Shown: positions 10,745-24,200, counted from the first letter of the stretch. The stretch is 64,000 nt of DNA from Rana temporaria (GCF_905171775.1 NC_053499.1:144770251-144834250); one strand, 5' to 3'. Notes: a model not told the origin generated them from the letters alone. A program made the numbers and translations.

Positions 10745-11206
10745 ACTGGGGGGGCGCCATCAGGGGGGTACAGGCAGTACACCTAGGGGGCCCAGAGGTT
10801 CCCAGGGCAAACCCCCCCCCCCCCCTCCGCTTCTTAATTTTCTCAATTAGCAGCGGTACTTCCCCCCCGCTTCTTAATTCGCAGCAGTGCCCCCACACTT
10901 GCAATATTTGCCCACTCTTCTTTGCAGAACTGATCAAGTTCGGTTAGATTTGATGATGACCGTTTGTGGACTGCAGACCTCAAGTCATTCAACAGATTTT
11001 CAATGGGGTTTAAGTCTGGGCTCTGACTAGGCCATGCAAGGATATTCACCTTTTTCTCCTTCAACCACTGTGTGCTCATTTTTGCTGTGTGCTTTGGGTC
11101 ATTGTCATGTTAGAAGGTAAACCTTCTTACTGAGGCTGGCAACCCTGATGGGGCCCCCTAGTGGCATGGGGCCCTCGGGCAGTACCCGAATGGTCAGTCC
11201 GCCCCT
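10745..11206. mobile_element. Fragments of hAT-like elements flanking a Tc1 fragment
   Basis: 10750-10884 has the GCGCCATCAGGGGGGTACAG terminus and poly-C interior of the 20616-21376 family. 11130-11206 ends GGTCAGTCCGCCCCTG, the same end as 61577-61676. No matching target duplications were found, so the history is unresolved. Confidence 0.5.
10885..11120 (-). pseudogene. Tc1/mariner transposase C-terminal fragment (decayed)
   Basis: The minus strand encodes WLKEKKVNILAWPSQSPDLN and PIENLLNDLRSAV, typical of the last third of Tc1-like transposases, including the NPIE catalytic glutamate. Upstream sequence needs a frameshift, and the N-terminal two thirds are missing. It is not functional. 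Confidence 0.88.
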
Positions 11207-11286
11207 GAATATATATAATGACACAGATGATAACTAGAATGAAGACTTTGACGTCATTAACAAACACTAAAAAACATACTCATTAA

Positions 11287-12249
11287 CCACTTAAGGACCG
11301 CCCCCTGCACATATACGTTGGCAGAATGGCACGGCTGGGCACAAGCACGTACCTGTACGTCCTCTTTAAGTGCCCAGCCGTGGGTCGCGGGCACGCGCCC
11401 ACGACACATATCGAAGCTCCGTGACTGCGGCCGTGAGACCCGCGGACCCGATCGCCGCTGGAGTCCTGCGATCGGTCCCCGGAGCTGAAGAACGGGGAGA
11501 GCCGTGTGTAAACACACCTTCCCCGTTCTTCACTGTGGCGCTGTCATTGATCGTGTGTTCCCTGATATAGGGAAACATGATCAATGACATCACACGTCCA
11601 GCCCCGCCCCCCTACAGTTATAAACACATATGAGGTCACACTTAACCCCTTCAGCGCCCCCTAGTGGTTAACTCCTAAACTGCAATTATCATTTTCACAG
11701 TAAACAATGCATTTATATAGCATTTTTTGCTGTGAAAATGACAATGGTCCCAAAAATGTGTCAAAATTGTCCGATGTGTCCGCCATAATGTCGCAGCCAT
11801 TAATAGTAAAAAAAAAAAATATTAATAAAAATGCAATAAAACTGTCCCCTATTTTGTAAACACTATACATTTTGCGAAAACCAATCGATAAACGCTTATT
11901 GCGATTTTTTTTTTACCAAAAATAGGTAGAAGAATACGTATCGGCCTAAACCGAGGAAAACATTTTTTTTTTATATATTTTTGGGGGATATTTATTATAG
12001 CAAAAAGGAAAATATATTGCATTTTTTTCAAAATTGTCGCTCTGTTTTTGTTTATAGCGCAAAAAATAAAAAACGCAGAAGTGATCAAATACCACCAACA
12101 GAAAGCTCTATTTGTGGGGAAAAAAGGACGTCAATTTTGTTTGGGAGCCACGTCGCACGACCGCGTAATTGTCAGTTAAATCGACGCAGTGCCGAATCGC
12201 AAAAACCGGCCAGATCCTTTACCTGCATTTTGGTCCGGGTCTTAAGTGG
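11287..12249 (-). mobile_element. Complete family T element, TTAA target duplication
   Basis: It is bounded by TTAA at 11283-11286 and 12250-12253. The ends are CCACTTAAGGACC and CCGGGTCTTAAGTGG. Length is 963 bp and it has no transposase. The interior matches 1-796, 59036-59892 and 61974-62968. Confidence 0.85.
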
Positions 12250-12299
12250 TTAATAACATTCACATATAAAAGAAAAAGAAAGATGATGAATTCCTTTAA

Positions 12300-12792
12300 A
12301 GTGGAGGTTCACCCGAAAAGTAAATTTTTAACCTTAGATTGAGGCTCATTTTGTCAAGGGGAATCGGGTGTTTTTTTTAAAATCGAAGCTGTACTTACCG
12401 TTTTAGAGAGCGATCTTCTCCGCCGCTTCCGGGTATGGGCTGCGGGACTGGGCGTTCCTATTTGATTGACAGTCTTCCGACAGACTTCCGACGGTCGCAT
12501 ACATCGCGTCACGATTTTCCGAAAGTAGCCGAACGTCGGTGCGCAGGCGCCGTATAGAGCCACACCGACGTTCGGCTTCTTTCGGCTACTCGTGACGCGA
12601 TGTATGCGACCGTCGGAAGCCTGTCAATCAAATAGGAACGCCCATTCCCGAACACCATACCCGGAAGCGGCGGAGAAGATCGCTCTCTAAAACGGTAAGT
12701 ACGGCTTCGATTTTAAAAAACTACCCGATTCCCCTTCACAAAATGAGCATCAGTCTAAGGTTAAAAAAAAAAAATTCGGGTGAACTCCCGCT
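12300..12792. mobile_element. Near-complete palindrome (foldback MITE) with TTAA target
   Basis: The two halves pair over almost the whole 493 bp. The ends are AGTGGAGGTTCACCCG and CGGGTGAACTCCCGCT. Inside, CGATCTTCTCCGCCGCTTCC pairs with GGAAGCGGCGGAGAAGATCG, and CCGAACGTCGGTG pairs with CACCGACGTTCGG. TTAA flanks both sides (12296-12299 and 12793-12796). The same family is nested at 43927-44441. Confidence 0.9.
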
Positions 12793-12796
12793 TTAA

Positions 12797-13305
12797 TTCT
12801 CCATCATCTACCTGAACCTTGATTATGTGCTTAGGGAGGACTGATCCTTTAAGTAATCTCTGACCCCTCCCCCACTTTCTCCTTCTCTGTAATATGAATT
12901 TAATCTTTTGCCCTTGGAAGAGGAATTTGTTGTTTCCAAAATAGCAAAAAGCAGAAAGTGCAGAGCAGACTGTGCAACTTCAATGGGGCCCGGAAACGCC
13001 AATGGTTAAGGCAGCAGCAGTGTCCAGGACATACATTTTGGATAAAATGAATATATAGTTTGGGGACATCAATACGATTATTATAAAATTATTAGTACTC
13101 TGTACAATTAGATGAAATATCCTTTGAGATGGAGGTAGGGGAAATGGGGGGGCCCCCTAATAGTTTTTGTTGTGCCAATGCATTTAATATTCATTCAGCC
13201 ACCATGAATAATCGTTGTGTATAATAGATCTGTTCCCCATGGTCATCAGATCCATCTAGTGGCCATAATGTGGTATTTTCCTGATTGAGGTATCTCAGGA
13301 AAAAA
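12797..13305. other. Non-coding, no recognised feature
   Basis: This spacer has no gene or repeat boundary that I can see. Confidence 0.4.
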
Positions 13306-13889
13306 CCTCTGCGCCGTCGTATCTTAGGGTGCAATTTTTCCACTGGCCGCAAGGTGGCGCTTCCGTTGATTTCGGCGTAGAATATGTAAATGACTAGATA
13401 CGCCGATTCATGAACGTACGCTTGCCCGTCGCAGTAAAGCTACGCTGTTTCCGTAAGTGATACGCTGCGTAAAGATAAAGCTGCCCCCTAGGTGGCGTAG
13501 CCAATGTTAAGTATGGCCGTCGTTCCCGCGTCTAAATTTGAAAATTTTACGTCGTTTGCGTAACTCGTCCGTGAATGGGGCTGGACGTAATTTACGTTCA
13601 CGTCGAATTTGGAGCAATGCACACTGGGATATGTACACGGACGGCGCATGCGCCGTTCGTAAAAAACGTCAATCACGTCGGGTCACCAAACATATACATA
13701 AAACACGCCCCCCCCATTCTCATTTGAATTAGGCGCGCTTATGCCAGCCCTATTTACGCTACGCCGCCGTAACTTAGGAGGTAAGTGCTTTGTGAATACA
13801 GTACTTGCCTCTCTGACTTACGGCGGCGTAGCGTAAATACGATACACTACGCCGCCGTAAAAATGCGTGGATCTACCTGAATCCAGCCC
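13306..13889 (+). mobile_element. Family G element, left end missing
   Basis: It begins abruptly in the left half (GCGCCGTCGTATCTTAGGGT) and ends CTGAATCCAGCCC. It contains AAGTATGGCCGTCGTTCCCG and the right-half hairpin around 13790-13850 (ACGGCGGCGTAGCGTAAATA). Confidence 0.75.
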
Positions 13890-15730
13890 ATTATACACAA
13901 TATAATGATAATTCGTGTTTATTCTTAAAGCCTTCGCACAGAAAGTATTTTATCAGTAGACTCCCATAGTCTCTGCAATGATGCAGCAGTCATGATGCTA
14001 AGTGATTAGCTGATTCTGGGTGATAATAAAATATTTGCTTATAGGAATTTGTAATACAGGAGCTCCCATTACTGTATTGTATTGTATTGTATTGTATTGT
14101 ATTGCTCCAGTGCCTCCTATCACTCACACTGGCCATACACGCAGCAATTTGATTGGTTGATCACATCTTTGATTCTGTTTTTGTGTTAATTGAATGCAAT
14201 CAAACACATAAAGGGATGAATTCGATTGACTGTGAGGTGATGGTATTGAAAGAGCTCTAATCAAACCTGGTGAAAAAAACTGATCACTTTTGCCCACATT
14301 TATGTAATTTTTACCGTTTTTTAAGTTGACATTTAATAAAATTTGTTTGAAATTGTCGATTTATTGAGCAGTTTTGAGTTCTGATGGTCAAAGAACCTGA
14401 TGTGCCGCCAACTGCTGAATGATGGGAGTCCAGAAATAAACTGAAATAATATTTATTTGGAGCCTGAAGGCTTCGTAAAGCTTTGGGAGGAATAAATGAA
14501 CTCGTCCTGGATCCGTGTTCTGCCCACACTCAGCATCCTATGAGGTGGGTACTGGCGACTGGCTGGTCGGTTTACTGTCCTTCAGACTTTAAGGGTACAA
14601 GACTGTGTCCAGTGGGAGTAGAAAATGCCCCGGAATCAGTAGGAGTAAAAAGATTACACAGTGCCTGTGGTCAGAAGGAGGAGGAATAGTGCCCCATCAT
14701 TGGTATTAGTGGGAGAAATTGTGCCCCATAATTGGTATCAGTGGGAGGAATAGTGCCCCATCATTAGTACCAGTGGGAGGAATAGTGCCCCATCGTTGGT
14801 GTCACATATACATATTCATATACACACAATGTTTAAATATAAAAAAACACAATTTATTTGCTGCATAAACACAGTGGCGACAGATTGGATGAAGCCACGA
14901 GCGAATCATTCAGATACAGCGACTGAAAAATTACAAAGCATTACAGGAAAGCAAAACTTAAAGGGTAACTCCAGACACGGGGCACATGTATAAAGCAGTG
15001 AGTGTGACATTCTCTGGTGAAGAACCAATCACAGTCCTATAACACACATGGACCTGGAAGATTCACCTGCAGAGAATGTGGAGTGAATGTCTGATTTTCT
15101 GCTTTATAACTCCGCCCCTGAATCATGTTATATGATGCGGAAGTTTTGTCAGGGGTATTTATTCATTATCACCCATAGGGGGCGCTTAGGCACTGATGGC
15201 TCCCCAATGTCATTTTCTCCTCAGATGGAGCTTTACCACCAACCGTGACTCGAATATGACATTGCCAGTGTCAGGCTGGGTGGGTCTCCAGGCTCTTGCC
15301 AGTATATATATAAGGGGCGGAGTTGGGAATCCGTGGCCTGCAGTCTCCAGATTGGGTGTTCCCAGAATCCCAGGAATGCAGAGGATTTTACACTGCAGCC
15401 CCGGGCAGGGTGACTCCACCCCCTATGGGCCTTTCCAAGGCGGAGTTTACTGACTGACTGAAGTTTACCCTTTAAGTGTCTTTTTTAAAGTCAGAATTAG
15501 TAGAAATGATTGTATCACACCAACACTCCCTCGTAGATCAAAGAAACATATAAATCTGGTTCTAGCTATATCATCTCTATATATAAATATAATATTAACA
15601 TGCTGTATAGGCAGTACAAACAGTAATTGTGGCAGTGACCCGTGTGTCTGCAAGAAGGACTGTCTGTGCTGCTGGTGGGAAGATGAAAGAGGACTGGGTT
15701 GGGTAGGATGGGATGAGCATTTTGTGTGGT
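13890..15730. repeat. Non-coding stretch with two small tandem repeats
   Basis: (TATTG)n lies at about 14073-14103. A 37-bp repeat (unit containing GGAATAGTGCCCCATCATTGG) has about 4 copies at 14671-14810. The rest shows no gene. Confidence 0.6.
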
Positions 15731-15731
15731 G

Positions 15732-16752
15732 GTGATGCAGGTTGTACACCCCTCATCTAGTCTGTGGTGCATCGGGTGGTAATGCAGGTTGTACACCCCT
15801 CATCTAGTCTGTGGTGCATTGGGTGGTAATGCAGGTTGTACACCCCTCATCTAATCTGTGGTTTATTGGGTGGTAATGCAGGTTGTACACCCCTCATCTA
15901 ATCTGTGGTGCATTGGGTGATAATGCAGGGTGTACACCCCTCATCTAATCTGTGGTTTATTGGGTGGTAATGCAGGTTGTACACCCCTCATCTAATCTGT
16001 GGTGCATTGGGTGATAATGCAGGGTGTACACCCCTCATCTAGTCTGTGGTGCATTGGGTGGTAATGCAGGTTGTACACCCCTCATCTAGTCTGTGGTGCA
16101 TTGGATGGTAATGCAGGGTGTACACCCCTCATCTAGTCTGTGGTGCATTGGGTGGTAATGCAGGGTGTACACCCCTCATCTAGTCTGTGGTGCATTGGGT
16201 GGTAATGCAGGGTGTACACCCCTCATCTAGTCTGTGGTGCATTGGATGGTAATGCAGGGTGTACACCCCTCATCTAGTCTGTGGTGCATTGGGTGGTAAC
16301 GCAGGGTGTACACCCCTCATCTAGTCTGTGGTGCATTGGATGGTAATGCAGGTTGTACACCCCTCATCTAGTCTGTGGTGCATTGGGTGGTAATGCAGGG
16401 TGTACACCCCTCATCTAGTCTGTGGTGCATTGGGTGGTAATGCAGGGTGTACACCCCTCATCTAGTCTGTGGTGCATTGGGCGGTGATGCAGGTTGTACA
16501 CCCCTCATCTAGTCTGTGGTGCATTGGGCGGTGATGCAGGTTGTACACCCCTCATCCAGTCTGTGGTGCATTGGATGGTAATGCAGGTTGTACACCCCTC
16601 ATCTAGTCTGTGGTGCATTGGGTGGTGATGCAGGTTGTACACCCCTCATCCAGTCTGTGGTGCATTGGGTGGTGATGCAGGTTGTACACCCCTCATCTAG
16701 TCTGTGGTACATTGGGTGGTGATGCAGGTTGTACACCCCTCATCCAGTCTGG
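15732..16752. repeat. 47-bp minisatellite, about 21 copies
   Basis: The unit starts TAATGCAGGTTGTACACCCC and continues TCATCTAGTCTGTGGTGCAT and TGGGTGG. Copies differ at a few positions (GGTTG or GGGTG, CTAGT or CTAAT, GCAT or TTAT), giving variant blocks. It lies 1-2 kb beyond the CA7 stop codon. Confidence 0.95.
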
Positions 16753-17754
16753 TTTTGAGGACCGTGCAGCACTCATTATGAGATTACCTACAATTTTAAA
16801 TGTTTTAAATAAAAGGGGGCACTGTACTAAATTAAAGAAGAACTCAGCCCTAATCATATACTTATTTTTTGCACGGAGTAGAGGAGGGTTTGATCCCTTT
16901 TCAGGTCCCCCCCCCCCCCCCCCCGCACACATATGACATTGAGGGCTGGCACAGCTGCCCCTCTGATTTACAGTGCATTTCCACATATTCCTATGAAGCA
17001 GCCACTAGAGGGTGCTGTCACCATCCTAACAGTACAAGCACTGTGTTGTTAGAGGCCCCCTAGTGGATGTTTTATAGGAATATATTGGGATGTACTTCAA
17101 AAAGGGCGACAAGGAGGGTCCAACTCACGGCACCAACCTTGGATATCATGACAGTACATTTCATAGACGTAATAGAGACCCAGCAGGCATCAAGGCCCAG
17201 GATTGACCCATTCAAAAAAATAAATATGAGTTTAACTTTAAAACCCAACTATAGACATTTTTGTCTTATTTCTGCGGGTGTCCCAGTTGGGCTGATTCAC
17301 CTCACTTCCTGTCCTGGTGACACACACAGGAAGTAAAGGGTAAATCTCCCCAGAGGAGGCAAAGGCAGCCGTTTTAAAGTTAAAGACACAAGCAGATTGG
17401 GTAAATCTTGATCCTCTTGAATATATATCCTGTCTGCTGCAAATTGTCTGAGATTCTTTGGGAAGAAATGTGAGTGGGGCAGAGGATCAGCAATCACACA
17501 ATCATGCATGGAACAATAGACAAATGGCCTGTGTCGAGGGGCTTGTGGTAATGTCAGTCCTGTTTGCAGCAGGTCAGAAGGAGGTCAGTTGTACCCGTCA
17601 ATGAATTATGAATGATCTCAGAGAGTATCAAACTGATGCCATTGACACAAGCTGGTAGCCCCTCGGCACAGGCCCTGAGGCAGGTTGTGGCCCCTGGGGC
17701 CCCCGGCAAAATGGTGAGTTTGGTCTGTTCTGCTTGTGAACGTTCTCCATGATG
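16753..17754. other. CA7 3' flank or 3'UTR, with a MITE scrap
   Basis: This immediate 3' side of CA7 must contain any 3'UTR, but no clear poly(A) signal was found. 17240-17390 contains CACTTCCTGTCCTGGTGAC, a dispersed MITE-like segment also echoed near 18053. A poly-C run is at 16909-16924. Confidence 0.4.
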
Positions 17755-17883
17755 TCAGCACTTGAAGGACGCCTGCACTTTCCTGCCGTTCAGCGGCTGG
17801 GGTGGGCGATAATTGTTCACCATGTGGATCCGTTCTTGTTCCTCCTCTGCGTTAAAAAGCAGCGTTTTCCGAAATCGTTCCAT
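17755..17883 (-). CDS. CA7: CA7 coding exon 7 (residues 225-266 and stop)
   Basis: The acceptor TTTGGCAG precedes 17883. It encodes MERFRKTLLFNAEEEQERIH, then MVNNYRPPQPLNGRKVQASF and KC, followed by TGA (17757-17755). No AATAAA or ATTAAA in the minus-strand sense was found within about 1 kb downstream, so the poly(A) site is not placed. Confidence 0.94.
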   Translation of the reverse strand: MERFRKTLLFNAEEEQERIHMVNNYRPPQPLNGRKVQASFKC

Positions 17884-19317
17884 CTGCCAAAATAAAGGAC
17901 AGACCTTTCTTAAAGGAAATCAGACTTTCTGTAAAAGTTTAACTTCATCCAAAACATCCTGAGGTTTGGGACGGAGTGCTGAAGGGGTTAGGCCCTCTGT
18001 AGGGGATCTATTTCTGATTTGTATGTCTATGTCCCCATTAGAGAGATTTCCATCACTTCCTGTCTCTGTAAGTACCCAGTACCAGGGCAAAAGGAAATCT
18101 CCCCAATTGAGACACAGACTCAACCTTCCTTACTCCATTAACAGGAAACAATTCTCTAAAATCAATTTGTATATTGTATTGTACTGCACACCAGGAATTG
18201 GAGTCATCTTGGCCCTTCTGTTGATCATGGTCGTCACCTCAGCTCCCGGGGGGATGTCCTTCACCCCCCCAGTGCCTCCTATCATCATCATCATCTATTA
18301 TCTACATTCTTTCAAACTTCTTCCCGTAGGTAAGAGTGTTGGAACCATAGTTTTATGTTCCCTCTCTGCCTGTTATAATCAACTACCATTGATTACATAT
18401 TTATTACCCACTATAGGTACTCCCAATGTATAGCTGCTCCTGATGAGTGGAAACAATCCACGAAACGCGTCAAGCTCTCCTATTTGATGCTATGCCATAG
18501 CAATCATATTTATATCATGGATTTGACCAGTTTGAATCATCAATTAATTTTATATATTATCAATTATGTTTTTACACAGTTTGAGTGTACTGTGGGTTCT
18601 TTACTAATTATGTGCTACTATGTTATGCTATTTATTTTATTATGATATATATTAATCATGCTTACCATAATTCTGTATCATATATATTTAATTACCATTA
18701 ATGTTACTTACTGCAGGGGTTGACAACTTTGCTTGGAATCTAGGAGCCAGCTAAAAAAGTTAGGAGCGCAGAAGCGAACACATACGTGAGCAGCGCCCGC
18801 ATATGTAAACGGTGTTAAAACCACACATGTGAGGTATCGCCGCGATTGGTAGAGCGAGAGCAATAATTCTAGCCCTAGACCTCCTCTGTAACTCAAAACA
18901 TGCAACCTGTAGATTTTTTTTAAACGTCGCCTATGAAGATTTGTCGGCATTCCACGAGCGGACGCAATTTTGAAGCGTGACATGTTGGGTATGAATTTAC
19001 TCGGCGTAACATTATCTTTCATAATATTAAAAAAATGGGGATAACTTTACTGTTGTCTTATTTTTTAATTTAAAAAAGTGTAATTTTTTCCCAAAAAAGT
19101 GCGCTTGTAAGACCACTGCGCAAATACGGCATGACAGAAAGTATTGCAATGATCGCCATTTTATTCTCCAGGGTGTTAGGATAAAAAATATATATAATGT
19201 TTGGGGGTTCTAATTAGAGGGAAGAAGATGGCAGTGAAAATAGTGAAAAATTACATTAGAATTGCTGTTTAACTTGTAATACCAACGGCTCACCACCAGA
19301 TGGCACCAGCTCACAAA

Positions 19318-19348
<31 letters not shown>

Positions 19349-21184
19349 TATTTTTTGCCCCCCTTCCAAGCCAAGTCGCCAGGACCCTATTTCTAGTCGC
19401 CATGGCAACCTGGTGCCCGGGATTTGTCGAGCCCTGACTTACTGTACTATACTCGTTTGTGTCAGTAATAAACAATTTATTTATATTGATTGATTCAATC
19501 TACCTTAGTGTTGTGTTTCATTAAAAGTCCCCTTGCCCCCCCCCCTAACCCCGACTTGTTCATTCCCCGACTTAGTTGGGGTAGGCGATACACTTTGGTG
19601 GGGGTGGGTCAGTTACGCCCTGTGACCTTTGACTTCTGGGAACCCACCTTCTGACCTTTGACCTCTGGGGGAGGTCCCTGTTCCAATTCCTGAGTCCTAG
19701 CCATATTCTTCAATTGTGGAGGTGTAGCACCCCAGGGCCTTCTGAACTCCACCCCCTCTTCTAACTTGTTAAGTGTGGAAAGTGTCCTGGTGGTTCTGTC
19801 GTGGAACGTTCCCATTAAGTGCATTACCAGTATCTATAACTTTCACTCCCACTAAATAATCTCCAGCCCCCCCCCCCCACCACCACCGCCCATACTGTAC
19901 ACGGCAGTGACCAGCACACCATTTACACAGTAAGCGCAGATAATCTTTTGTTCCTTTCACCTCATCACCTCCTCAATCTGAAGGTAAACAAACCATTGCA
20001 CATTACTTTAGTCATTAAATCACAATCTGGTACAAAGTTTAATCTTCTCACAGCTGGGAAGGAAGGGTGCAGAAGGGTTCAGGAGGAGCGTTTTATAACT
20101 ACAACTCACCACTGGGGGTCCCCAATGGCCAATAACCCAACTGCCATCTCTGGTGCCTTCAGATTCCAGTCCTATATTTACAGTAGAGCGAAGAAGGGGC
20201 AACTCTGGCTGATATGAATCCAAGGGGTGTATTCAAAGCCATAACACACCATATGACTACTAAGGGGCCCAGAGCTGCCGGACTTCACAGTCATTTAGAA
20301 ACAGCACCTGGCAAATACATTTGGATAAAATGAATGTATATAAAATTTCGGAAGTTGTATATGTTTGCCATGAAAGTACGTGGTATTCCATTGCAACCGA
20401 ATTGCCTTTACGAAGAAGATTATAGAGATGGGGGCCCCCTGATATGGCCCTTATATGAACAATTACAGTCTCCATATTTTTCAGTGTTGTGGTTCTCCTG
20501 TAGCTGCCACATCCCATCAGTTGGGAGCCCTACCTGATCAATGATCCAATAGCCCTGTCATAGGCAAGAGTGGTGGAGGGGGGGGGTAAATCTGTCTCCA
20601 GTTTTTGCTTATGGCCAGGGCCACCATCAGGAATTTTGTGGCCCCTTACACAGCTTCAGGCATGCCCCCTGGAGCAGAGAACTGGGGGGGGGGGGGTGCC
20701 GCCTGAAATTGAGAAGCGGGGGGGCTGCCTTTACAAAAAAAGAGGAAATAAAGAAAAATATATATATATAAAAAAAGGGGGGTAGTCATCCGGGGACCTC
20801 TGGGCCCTTTAATAAAAAGATACCTCTGGGCCCTTTAATAAAAAATAAATATATATAAAAAAATAAACATTTATAAAAAATACATAAAAAAAGGGGGGTT
20901 GCCATCCGGGGCCCTGGGGACCTCTGGGCCCTTTAATAAAAAGATACCTCTGGGCCCTTTAATAAAAAATAAATATATATAAAAAAATAAACATTTATAA
21001 AAAATACATTAAAAAAGGGGGGGTTGCCATCCGGGGCCCTGGGCACCTCTGAGCCCTTTAATAAAAAAATATATATAAAAAAAAAAAGAATATATATAAT
21101 AACAATGTAAATTTTTTTATAAAAAAGGTGGGGTTGCCATCTGGGGGCCCTGGGTACCTCTGGGCCCTTTAATAATAATAATAA

Positions 21185-21215
<31 letters not shown>

Positions 21216-24200
21216 TATATAACATTTTTATTTTTTTGTAAAAAAAAAGGGGGGGGGGTTGTCATCTGGGGCCCTGGGGACCTCCGGCCCCCTAAGAGAG
21301 GGTTGCCATCAGGGCCCCTGGGGACCTCCGGGCCCCTTACAGGAGTACTGCCGGTACCCACTTGATGGCGACCCTGCTTATGGCCATGAGGGGAATGCTG
21401 CTAAGTGGGTTGAGTGGGCCCCTCAATCTGTACGTCTCAAGTCAAAGTCTTGCCACCCTGCAGCTGCCACCACTGTCTCCATTCTCTCCCATAATCCCCT
21501 GAGACTGGAACTGCTCCTGTGAAGTCACTTGACAATCCTGCAGGAGGATAAAATTGCTGAACCACAATGGCTGCCCCCCCCCCCCTCTCTCTCTCACAAT
21601 CCCACTGCTGGAAACAATTAGCTCTATAAACGTCTGCCCATTCCCATTGTCCCTCTGTGGCGGCCAGTCATGGAAAGGCATGGTCGCTCTCACCTGTTTT
21701 TCTGATACACTGATGGTCTCTTTAAGAACAATCCAGTTCACGGTCTCGTTGAGCGGCGGGGTGGTCAGGGACCCGGGGTAGTTCCAGTAGTCCAGGCTCT
21801 GTGGCAGGAGGCACTTGGGGTTGAAGTTGTCGAACTGTGCTTTGGTCCCCTGCAAGAGAACTCAATGTTAAATGGAACCACATCAAAATGTGTGAGAAGG
21901 GTAGAACAGTGGTGGTCAACTCACCTACTGTGGGGGCCTCACCTGTGGCCCTCACCAAAGGTGTGGAAATAATATTCAGTGTAAGCATACTGTACATGCC
22001 AACTGTCCTAGGTTTGCTGGGACAATCTCGCATCTCAGACCTCTGTCCCGGTGATGTTGTGTCCTGGGCAATTACGGGCACCGATGAGGTGGCACTGATG
22101 GGCACCGATGAGGTGGCACTGATAGGCGGCGCTGATGGGCACTCATAGGCGGCACTAATGGGCACTGATGGGTGGCACTAATGGGTACATATGGGTGGCA
22201 CTGATGGGTACATATGGGTGGCACTGATGGGTGGCACAGATAGGTGGGCACTGAGAAGTGGCACTGATGGAAACTGAGGGGTGGCACTGATGGACACTGA
22301 GGGGTAACACTGATGGACACTGAGGGGTGGCACTTGTTTATTTACAATTTTTCTAATCAGTGCCCATGTTGCCAGTCAGTGCCCATTTTTGGGCACTGAT
22401 TGGCATCTATTGTGCATATTTTTTACATGTGGATGGCCATGGGGGATGTACCTGGCCATCCACATGTTTCCTCCAATCCCTGGTGGTCCTGGCGGCTTCC
22501 CTGTGGTCTAGTGTGGGCAACCGAGGGGGGGCTGCGCTGATAAACAATCAGCGTGAACCCCCCCTGTCAGGAGAGCCGCCGATCGACTCTCCTCTACTCG
22601 CGTCTATCAGACGCGAGTGAGGAAGAGCCGATCAACAGCTCTTCCCGTTTACATCGTGATTAGCCGTGATTGGACACGGCTGATCACGTGGTAAAGAGCC
22701 TCCGCCGGAGGCTCTTTACCGAGATCAGAGATGCAGGGTGTCAGACTGACACCCCGCACCAACGATCGCCGCGCTGCGCGCCCCCACGGGCGCGCGCCGG
22801 CATGAAATCCTGCAGGACGTCAATAGACGTCCAGTCAGGATTTTTACAACCACTTCCCGGACGTTAATTGTCCATTGACTGGGCGGGAAGTGGTTAAAAA
22901 AAGGGTATTGTGAGAAGGAGATTACATCTGCAAGTAGGTGGGTTTCAAGTGGGCGTGTCAAGCATAGACTATGGGCGGGGGTGACAGTGTCCCAGGGACT
23001 GGGACTGATATGTTAGTAAGTATGGTTTAGGCAGTGCAACACAAACTGGGCAGAGACTGTGGGCATGGTGCAAGATACTGGGGACATGACAAGAAACCAT
23101 AGCCTATTGCATTAGGGTGTGCACCTCAAGGCTCCAATACATATGCATGTGCGACATATTTACTGGCCTCTTCCCCACTATCCATCCTGGGAGGGAGCAA
23201 GGGATGGATAAGGAGATGAAATAGGGAAAGGGGGGGTGGCGGCAGTGGCATATATTGGAACCGATCCCCTGTATTTTGCTCCTGTAGCAGCTGAATGTCG
23301 GGGAGAGGAGGAGAAGCCTACTTTCAGCTGCTGCAGAAAAATACAGATCGGTTCCACTTTATCCCACCCCGCGCTGCCCTTTCTGTCCAGATTCTGAAGC
23401 TGGGCAAGGAAGGATCACGGTTTACCTGTCACCTGTCCACCATCGGCAGGTAGATCATGATTGACGGTTTGCCAACCTCAGGATTAGGGTGTGCCCAGGC
23501 ACACCTGGCACACCCCCTGCAAGAAACCTGATAGGGATCATTATAGTTCCTTTACAAGCCAGCGCCCCCTACTGCTTCCCTTAAATAATTACTGGCACCA
23601 TAAAGTCTAGTACACACGATTGGATTTTCCGACAACAAATGTGTGATGGCGGGGTTTTGTTGGAAAATCCGACCGTTCTTGCGCTCCATCGGACAATTGT
23701 TGTCAGATTTTCCGACAACAAATGTTTTATAGCATGCTTTAAAACTGTCCGACAACAAATGTGTGCCGTCGGATTATCTGATCGTGTGTACTGAAAAAAT
23801 TGAGAACCGGCTCTCAATTTTTTGCTGGCGGAAATTCCGACAGCAAAAGTCCGATGGAGCGTACACGCGGTTGGAATTTCGGTTCAAAAGCTCACATCGG
23901 ACTTTTGCTGGCGGACTTTCCAATCGTGTGTACGGGGCATAAGAGAACTAGGATTCCCATACACACAGAAGAGTCCTCCCTTCCCTTTCTGTTGTCTTTA
24001 TATTTGAATACATTAAAGAAAGGAATCTCAGATATTGATGATCTGATTTCATTGGAACGGGGTTCCCTTTAAAGGTGTGGGGAACAGTGGGCCAGATTCA
24101 CGTAGCCCGGGCACAACGTAACTGAACCAATTTAGGTTACACCGCCGCAAATTTTCTGGCTAAGTGCCCGATCCACAAAGCACTTACCTGGAAATTTGCG

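Larger units (their letters stand above)
18130..19530 (+). mobile_element. Probable Penelope-like retroelement remnant, split by a hAT-like insertion
   Basis: The assignment rests on the hammerhead at 18426-18485. AT-rich sequence follows it to 18705 and, after removal of the hAT-like insertion (18714-19436), continues through 19445-19530. No reverse transcriptase or GIY-YIG coding sequence is recognisable, so only a terminal-repeat portion seems to be present. The boundaries are approximate. Confidence 0.4.
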
